Below, piece after piece: positions 57,993-64,000 of a DNA stretch of 64,000 bases (within the stretch, counting starts at the first letter, position 1; each line of letters starts with the position of its first letter). The stretch lies in NCBI GenBank assembly GCA_030533445.1, contig CM060081.1, positions 19,885,611-19,949,610 of the forward strand. The letters are read 5' to 3'. The position numbers were made by a program, and so were the translations under genes. The notes under the pieces are model-generated. The model ran no database searches and was not told the DNA's origin. It saw only the letters and a list, made by a program, of their open reading frames with translations. Source of the stretch: Cyprinodon diabolis. Its lineage: Eukaryota; Chordata; Actinopteri; Cyprinodontiformes; Cyprinodontidae.

Positions 57993-58577
57993 GCGGAGCG
58001 TCTCTCAAGGGGGCGGTGACGTCGACACTCTGGAGCCTTCTTCTTCTTTTTTTTAATGGCGGTTGGCAAACAACTTATAGGTGCATTACCGCCACCTTCC
58101 AGAATGGAGTATGGACCAGACAAACTATTATATTCTCCCTAAAATACCCGTTCTTCTTAGAAAATTAAAAATACTCCCAAAAACTACATCCCCAGATTAC
58201 CTTTGAAACAATTCCCTTATATCTAGTTTATTTTTATTCCTGTCTAACTCTCTATGCAACATCTCTCTTTCCTGAGTATATTTATTACATTCTAAAAAAT
58301 ATGTTGGACAGTTTCTCTGGAGCCGAGGTATTGCATTGAACTCATTACACTGATATTGTGCAGTATTTTTGCAGTATTTTTTGATGCAACTTTTCTACTT
58401 CTGTTATTTGCTGTTGTTTCTAAAGAAAATGCATAATGATATTACAGCTTTCATTGATTTATTTCAAATTTGAAACTTTGTTTAGCCTGTAAGGTGTAAA
58501 AAAAAAAAAAATAATAATAATAATAATTTAAAAAAAAATCTAACCGATTAATCGAATCAAATCGTGGTGTATTCTTG
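57993..58577. repeat. palindrome, right inner arm
   Basis: Reverse complement of 54919-55512, including the LINE 3' end (58020-58355 on the minus strand). Its outer end, TTGA at 58577, is where the LTR element interrupts the arm. Confidence 0.93.
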
Positions 58578-58584
58578 ATCCCTC

Positions 58585-58909
58585 CAAAGGAGGGATTAAA
58601 ATCTGATCTCACACTAGAGACAACCAAGATTCAATCTGTAACAGAGAGTCTGGAAGCTAACCAACTAAGATCAACACTGCGGCGTGGAAGCAAGGTCTGG
58701 CAGGAGCTTATAAAGTGGAGGTCTCCTGATGAGTACATGGAAATCAGGTGTGCTGGAAGGTTCCAGCTCCAGAAGACCCATGGCGCACTCTGCTGGAGGC
58801 AGAGGGTAATCTCCAGATCCCAACAGTAACTCCAGCCCTAAGGAAAAATAACAAAGAGCAGAAGAGGATCCTTGGTGCCCTCTGGTGGGCAAGCCTGAGG
58901 ATCCCAACA
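58585..58909 (-). repeat. 3' LTR
   Basis: 325 bp, nearly identical to 62511-62835. On the minus strand a TATA-like CTTTATAAGCTCC sits mid-way. The outermost bases beyond the CCTCCTTTG end differ from the other LTR. Confidence 0.85.
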
Positions 58910-58924
58910 GAGCCCCCCCCTCAA
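58910..58924 (-). promoter_or_regulatory. polypurine tract
   Basis: On the minus strand TTGAGGGGGGGCTC directly precedes the TG of the LTR at 58909. Confidence 0.65.
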
Positions 58925-58959
58925 GGGCGGATTCCAGACGCCCCCTGAAAAAGTCCCAA

Positions 58960-59215
58960 AAAAAAAAAAAAAAACAACAACCCACCCAGGGTGGGCGGAG
59001 GGGGCATTAAGGCAAGGAGGGCCAGGAACAAAAAACAAAGTCCAGAAAACAAAAAACAACCCACCCAGGGCGGGCGGAGGGGGCACTAGGGCGAGGAGGG
59101 CCAGGAACAACAAAAAACAGAGTCCAGAAAACAAAAAACAACCCACCCAGAGTGGGCGAAGGGGAAAACAGGCCAGGAGGGCAAAAGCAGAGTCCAGAAC
59201 AGAAAACGATCCACT
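58960..59215. repeat. 75-bp tandem repeat, three copies
   Basis: ACAACCCACCCAGGGTGGGC, GGAGGGGGCA, GAGGGCCAGGAACA and AGTCCAGAAAACAAAAAAC recur in order three times, with the last copy diverged. Confidence 0.8.
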
Positions 59216-59262
59216 TACGGTGGATGAAAACAACAGAAAACCCCGAAAATTTCTTGGGCAAC

Positions 59263-60000
59263 GTCTCAGGTGGCCGGTCGTGGGACCGGCAGCGGGACAG
59301 AGTCTCAGGTGGCTGGCCGAGGGACCGGCAGCGGGACAGAGTCTCAGGTGGCCGCCCGAGGGACCGGCAGCGGGACAGAGTCTCAGGTGGCCGGCCGAGG
59401 GACCGGCAGCGGGACAGAGTCTCAGGTGGCCGGCCGAGGGACCGGCAGCAGGACAGTCTCAGGTGGCCGGCCGAGGGACCAGCAGCGGGACAGAGTCTCA
59501 GGTGGCCGGCCGAGGGACCGGCAGCGGGACAGAGTCTCAGGTGGCCGGCCGAGGGACCGGCAGCGGGACAGAGTCTCAGGTGGCCGGCCGAAGGATCGGC
59601 AGCGGGACACAGTCTCAGGTGGCCTGCCGTGGGGCCGACAGCGGGGCCGGAGGCGAAGCAAATGCTCAGGAGGTCGAACGTTGGGACGGAGGCGAGACCG
59701 ATTCTCAGGGGGCCTACCGCTGGGCCGGAGGCGAGACAGATGCTCAGGAGGCTCACCGCAGGGCTGGAGACGAAGCAGCGTCTTAGGGGGACCACCGCCG
59801 GGCCGGAGGCATGGCAGAGATTCTGGAGGCCGGCCGAGGATCCGGCAACGGAGCAGAGTCTTAGGTGGCCGGCTGCGGGGTCGGAGGCGAAGCTGACGCT
59901 CAGTGGGTCTGCCACGGGGTCGGCGGCGAAACCGACGCTTTGGGGGCCGGCTGCGGGGCCGGAGGCGAAGCAGCTTCTCAGGAGGATGACGCCCAACCTT
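59263..60000 (-). repeat. 39-bp tandem array coding 13-residue repeats
   Basis: Ten near-identical 39-bp units (59263-59640, TCTCAGGTGGCCGGCCGAGG plus GACCGGCAGCGGGACAGAG) are followed by about nine diverged units to 60000. On the minus strand the unit is GRPPETLSRCRSL, becoming RPPEHLLRLRPRC in the diverged part. One unit near 59453 lacks two bases, which shifts the frame. Confidence 0.9.
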
Positions 60001-60039
60001 CAGTAGGTACCCCCACGTGGTACCCCGTTCCCTCTTCGG

Positions 60040-60725
60040 CGGCTCAGGAACAGGCTCTGTGGCGACCGCCGACTGCGGCTCTGGAGCAGGCTCTGAGGAG
60101 ACCGCCGACTGCGGCTCTGGAGCAGGCTCTGAGGAGGCCGCCGACTGCGGCTCTGGAGCAGGCTCTGAGGAGACCGCTGACAGCGGCTCCGGGTCTGGAA
60201 CAGGGGAGCCTGCCGACAGCGGCTCCGGGTCTGGAACAGGGGAGCCCGCCGACTGCGGCTCCGGGTCTGGAACAGGGGAGCCCGCCGATTGCGGCTCCGG
60301 GTCTGGAACAGGGGAGCCCGCCGATTGCGGCTCCGGGTCTGGAACAGGGGAGCCCGCCGATTGCGGCTCCCGGTCAGGAACAGGGGAGCCCGCCGATTGC
60401 GGCTCCCGGTCAGGAACAGGGGCGACCACCGACTGTGGCTCCAACTCAGGAACATGAGAAACCACCGACAGTGGTTCCACCTCAGGAACTGGAGAGACCA
60501 CCGACTGTGGTTCCACCTCAGGAACTGGAGAGACCACCGACTGTGGTTCCACCTCAGGAACTGGATAGACCACCGACTGTGGTTCCACCTCAGGAACTGG
60601 AGAGACCACCGACTGTGGTTCCACCTCAGGAACTGGAGAGACCACCGACTGTGGCTCCACCTCAGGAACTGGAGAAACCATCGACTGTGGTTTCACCTCA
60701 GGAACTGGAGAAACCACCGATGGAT
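60040..60725 (-). repeat. 36-bp tandem array coding 12-residue repeats
   Basis: About 18 units in three blocks: EPAPEPQSAVSS, SPVPDPEPQSAG and SPVPEVEPQSVV on the minus strand. The blocks are homogeneous inside and differ from each other, as expected from local unequal exchange. Confidence 0.9.
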
Positions 60726-60844
60726 GCACATGTTCAGTCTCTGAGGTGGCTTGAAGCATCTGTAGAGGGCTCTTGGCGGTTTGTGGCCCCTGCTGAGAGG
60801 CTCTTGGAGGCATATTTTCACCAACTCCAAATTCTGAAGCCCTC

Positions 60845-61012
60845 ATAAGTTTAAGCTCAGGAGTCTCTGGACGGCACAGGGTAGGCTCAGGGGTCTCTGG
60901 ACGTCACAGAGCAGACTCAGGGGTCTCTAGACGGCACAGAGCTGACCCAGGGGTCTCTAGACGGCACAGAGCTGACCCAGGGGTCTCTAGACGGCACAGA
61001 GCTGACTTAAGG
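60845..61012 (-). repeat. 30-bp tandem array coding 10-residue repeats
   Basis: Five to six units of SALCRLETPG on the minus strand. In one unit (near 60904) the Cys codon is TGA, which stops the frame. Confidence 0.88.
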
Positions 61013-62089
61013 AGACGCCGTTTCTTACGCCGGGGAGTCTTAGAAGCTGGGCAAACAGGTTCACAGACTGATTCTGGCAACGAGTTATCTGGTGTACAAG
61101 AGGGTTCAGGTTCTAGGCTAGCTGGATTGCTAACAGGCTTAGAAGTGGAACTAACTGGTTTGCTAATGGATTCGGACGCTAGATCTGGCTGGCTGAGAGA
61201 GAAATTAGGTGACCTGAAAGGGAAGAGATCATCTCTGTCCCCATAATAAAAATCCCAGAGGTCTAACTCTTGAATGTGGGGAGCATTAACTGGCAAGGGT
61301 TCTGAGGCCGGAGACGCAGAAAAACTAATTGTCTCCGAAACAGGAAGCACGGTATTACTTCCGGGTTCTGACGCTGGGGAATCTGAACAGCTAACGGGCT
61401 GAAAAACTAGAGTTCCTGAAGTGATTTCTGGTTCTGAAGCTAGGGGAACTGAAACACAACCGGGTTCGGAAACTAAAGGAACAGATGTGTCAGCTGAATC
61501 TAGAAGATTAACGGATTCTGAGGCTACAGGAAACGGTATGCTAACATACTCTGAGGCTAAGGAAACTGGATGGCTAACGAGTACAGGAGCTGGAGAAAAC
61601 GGAGAGCAGGTAAATTCAGAGGCTAGAAAAACAGATTTACTACTATGTTCTGATCCTGGATCTGACTGGCGTGGAGGTCTAGCTATTTGGGGTTTGATTA
61701 ATGAACCAAACTTGAGTTTATTGACTGAGGGTGCTAACTGTTGATCTGAATGGTGGCTGATGAGATGGATGGAACTGACCTGGCGAGTAGTTGGACTGAT
61801 TGAAGAAAAGGAGAACTCGATTGAAGGAGTCTGAGGATGTTTCCGCAGGGCTAGCTTGTTGGCCGCAGTGTTCTGTCATGATGGGTATCAGAGCTAGCCC
61901 AAAATGCAGAACACACACGGAGGAGACAGGGAAAAAGTTCAAAGGTTTATTTAAAGTTCTGAACACCAGAGAATAAAACAAGTTCTGAAACTGGTTTGGA
62001 CTGGTTCACAGAAGTCTTGACTGGGACTGGAGACTGTTGGTTAGCAGAGTTCATGGGAAGCTAAGCGTCTAGCTTCAGGCTTAGCATGG

Positions 62090-62275
62090 CAGACCTTGAT
62101 CTGAGCTTCCAGCTCACTGCAGAGAAACAACAGGGAATATCCACATAGGATTGCTCAGGCCGAGCTTCCAGCTCATTGCAGAGAACAACAGGGAATATCC
62201 ACAAAGGATTCTTCAGGGTCAGCTTCCAGCTCATTGCAGAGAACAACAGGGAATATCCACATAGGATTCTACAGG
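62090..62275. repeat. 57-bp tandem repeat, three copies
   Basis: AGCTTCCAGCTCATTGCAGA, then ACAACAGGGAATATCCACA, three times, in the presumed leader of the LTR element. Confidence 0.85.
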
Positions 62276-62329
62276 GTGATTCCACATAGGAACCTTCAGG
62301 TTGGCTCACCAGGGCAGATTAGCAGGTTA

Positions 62330-62500
62330 AGCTCTCCTAGAGCTTCAGGCTTAAGACTGGTTTCCAGTGATGCAGCTCTCCCAGAGCTTCAGACCAGAGA
62401 CAGGGTTCCAGTGAGGCAGCTCTTCCTGAGCTTCAGACCAGAGACAGGTTTCCAGTGAGGCAGCTCTTCCTGAGCTTCAGACCAGAGACAGGTTTCCTGT
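62330..62500. repeat. 44-bp tandem repeat, four copies
   Basis: GAGCTTCAGACCAGAGACAG, then TTCCAGTGAGGCAGCTC; the last two copies are nearly identical. It lies directly inside the 5' LTR, where a primer binding site would be expected but is not evident. Confidence 0.85.
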
Positions 62501-62510
62501 GAGACACAGA

Positions 62511-62835
62511 CAAAGGAGGGATTAAAATCTGATCTCACACTAGAGACAACCAAGATTCAATCTGTAACAGAGACTCTGGAAGCTAACCAACTAAGATCAA
62601 CACTGCGGCGTGGAAGCAAGGTCTGGCAGGAGCTTATAAAGTGGAGGTCTCCTGATGAGTACATGGAAATCAGGTGTGCTGGAAGGTTCCAGCTCCAGAA
62701 GACCCACGGCACACTCTGCTGGAGGCAGAGGGTAATCTCCAGATCCCAACAGTAACTCCAGCCCTAAGGAAAAATAACAAAGAGCAGAAGAGGATCCTTG
62801 GCACCCTCTGGTGGGCAAGCCTGAGGATCCCAACA
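62511..62835 (-). repeat. 5' LTR
   Basis: 325 bp, nearly identical to 58585-58909. On the minus strand it starts TGTTGGGATCC and holds the same CTTTATAAGC box. Confidence 0.85.
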
Positions 62836-63269
62836 AAATCGATACTGAATCGAATCGCCATGATGGATGTGATTTACACCCCTAATGCTTATACACAAAA
62901 AAATAATAAATAAGGCACATGTCTAGTTGTTCTACTCACCATGCTGCTTCCTTTTTGTAGTAGGTCCGTTTCAACTTCATGACATGAGAGCAAGAGGGGC
63001 ATATCATCCATTTTCGAAGAAGGCCTTCTCTCATTACCCACCTGGTGAACCTGTAGTTTTCTTTGGGGCACTGTCTAAAATGTATTTGACTCAAAAACTC
63101 ATAACCTAACATCTTCTCATAATTTCATGCTTTTTCATCTCATTCGATGGCGTCTTTCTTTCTTTCTTTCTTCGAAAAGAGAATGCGTACCATCTGGTAG
63201 TCCTGCTTAAAAAAAAAGCACTAAGTGACACACTTTGTTGAGTAGTGAATGACATAAGAATCTACCAAT

Positions 63270-63389
63270 CTGTAGCCGTGCTCCTTCGATGTGTTGCTCT
63301 CATCCAATCATTGATTGTTACTCTGCCGTCATGTGACATTCTCATCCAATCATCCAAAGGGAGGCACCATCCAGTCAGATCCGGAGAAG
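63270..63389 (+). promoter_or_regulatory. ccdc106: promoter and exon 1 of the right ccdc106-like copy
   Basis: CCAATC occurs three times (about 63265-63355) with GTCATGTGAC between. Exon 1 ends ATCCGGAGAAG at 63389 before the donor GTGAGTG. It is the mirror image of 54335-54465. Confidence 0.6.
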
Positions 63390-63922
63390 GTGAGTGTTAA
63401 CGTTTCTTTTTACGGCTTGGAGAGTGAAGAAGGAAATTTGTGTGGGAAAAATGGAAGTTAACCGCTAACCTTTCAGTTGAAAGTCCCCCTGAGCTTTGTT
63501 TACATAGTCGTTGACATGGTTAAAGTAGTAAACACTCCCGTTTATCTGCAATGTCTATGCTAATTAGCTAATGCAATGTCAAGCTAGTTGAATGAAGGTA
63601 CATAATGCTTTAATATTAATTTGAACCAGAGAATGGGACTCGAATCGAGACGAATTGCCATTTTAATCACTTTTGACTTCACTTGACAGAAAGTAACGCC
63701 AACACTGAATTTCTCGGCGGCTCCAGGCCAGTTCAGTCGACTTTTTATTAATGCACCGCCGAAAAAAGAGAAAGAGCGGGTGGTGGTGGGGGGGATAGGC
63801 AATATGCAGTTGTTGAACAAGAAGAGCTTTAAAATCTTGTGTAGATTATCATTAAGTTAGATTTTGCCAGATGTAGCAAAACTAATTTATTTATATTTTT
63901 ACAGCCTAAGGCCAAGAAGAAA

Positions 63923-64000
63923 ATGTCATTAAAAGTCCCCAAAGATGACTTGGTGACCGAGGTGACCAAAAAGGATCTGGATGGAAAATTTTTCTTTATC
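63923..64000 (+). CDS. ccdc106: ccdc106-like protein, right copy, 5' part
   Basis: After a TTTTACAG acceptor (exon starts 63905) the ATG at 63923 opens 26 codons before the window ends. They match the left copy except that one Asn codon (AAT) is Lys (AAA) here. The window stops a few bases before the donor that seems damaged in the left copy, so whether this copy is intact cannot be told. Transcription runs away from the left copy, head to head. Confidence 0.75.
   Translation, partial: MSLKVPKDDLVTEVTKKDLDGKFFFI

Larger units (their letters stand above)
59422..61905 (-). pseudogene. repeat-rich proline-rich frame of the LTR element
   Basis: On the minus strand a frame begins near 61878 (MTEHCGQQASPAETSSDSF), shifts once near 61745, and then stays open to a TGA at 60904. 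It is open again, in the same frame, from there to 59422. In order it holds a polar N-terminus, degenerate SEP/ASEP repeats, an acidic ELDLWDFYYGDRDDLFPF segment, a basic RRKKRRL stretch, then the 10-, 12- and 13-residue arrays. It sits where gag would be, but no capsid or zinc knuckle is recognised. The plus strand is also open over long stretches only because the units are stop-free multiples of three. Confidence 0.55.
58585..62835 (-). mobile_element. non-autonomous LTR retrotransposon, 4.25 kb
   Basis: Two direct repeats of 325 bp (58585-58909 and 62511-62835) bound the element. Read on the minus strand each LTR starts TGTTGGGATCCTCAGG, and a purine tract (GAGGGGGGGC) precedes the lower LTR, so transcription runs right to left. 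About five substitutions separate the LTRs, which points to a recent insertion. The inside has no recognisable protease, reverse transcriptase or integrase. It has one long, partly broken proline-rich frame and at least six tandem arrays. No target duplication is seen; 31 bp of the palindrome arm are missing at the site. Confidence 0.85.
62836..64000. repeat. palindrome, right outer arm (cut by window end)
   Basis: Reverse complement of 53708-54887 with few differences. It holds the promoter, exon 1, intron 1 and the start of coding exon 2 of the second ccdc106-like copy. Confidence 0.93.

Noticed and set aside
59263..60725. CRISPR-like array of 36-39 bp repeats
   Set aside because: The units are directly adjacent with no unique spacers, are coding, and lie in an animal genome.
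59152..60848. Plus-strand frames of 188 to 327 codons
   Set aside because: They are shadows of stop-free 36- and 39-bp tandem units; the element's LTRs and purine tract point to the minus strand.
58570..62850. Target-site duplication around the LTR element
   Set aside because: No 4-6 bp match exists between the flanks; instead 31 bp are missing compared with the other palindrome arm.

Overview
The window looks like a piece of a teleost fish nuclear genome. This rests on AT-rich, intron-containing DNA packed with fish-type repeats: L2/Maui-like LINEs ending in the (TTGAA)n tail, Tc1 transposons sitting in (TA)n tracts, many non-autonomous hAT elements, a Ty3/gypsy element, a retrovirus-like provirus, piggyBac and tRNA-derived SINEs. 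No bacterial-type gene organisation is present. Only three host-type coding loci can be supported.

Layout. 0.4-6.7 kb: LINE 3' ends, a LINE endonuclease fragment and a decayed gypsy element split by a hAT element. 7.3-9.6 kb: a Tc1 copy and a possible TTAA-flanked MITE. 10-14 kb: mostly unrecognised DNA with one candidate exon and a possible solo LTR. 14.2-15.8 kb: a nearly complete Tc1 copy with long terminal inverted repeats. 16-22.4 kb: LTR-like DNA, two hAT elements with exact 8-bp target duplications, an L2 fragment and Tc1 fragments. 22.8-24.7 kb: a SINE, then a small spliced gene (C14orf93-like, tentative). 25.3-27.9 kb: an L2 copy broken by a TTAA-flanked MITE and a hAT piece. 29.5-37.1 kb: a deleted provirus, a piggyBac transposase relic and two more Tc1-type elements, one with DD36E spacing. 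37.2-49 kb: repeat-poor non-coding DNA with a few minisatellites and one full hAT MITE. 49.8-51.6 kb: a 156-bp-arm hairpin and MITEs.

52-64 kb is the most interesting part. A complete ccdc106-like gene lies on the minus strand (six exons, 267 predicted codons). Its promoter, first exon and the start of its coding exon reappear in inverted orientation at the right edge of the window. The two copies are the outer arms of a large imperfect palindrome, with arms of at least 1.8 kb. The spacer holds a 1.0-kb hAT element, an orphan coding exon and a CpG-rich block. The right arm alone is interrupted by a 4.25-kb LTR retrotransposon with 325-bp LTRs, no visible reverse transcriptase, and a long proline-rich frame built from tandem repeats. 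The order of events can be read as inverted duplication first, LTR element insertion second.

The transposon relics do not act together as one system. The two ccdc106-like copies share mirrored promoters and are transcribed away from each other. The left copy seems to have lost the splice donor after its first coding exon. All coordinates, reading frames and splice calls were made by eye; family names come from recognised motifs, not database searches.
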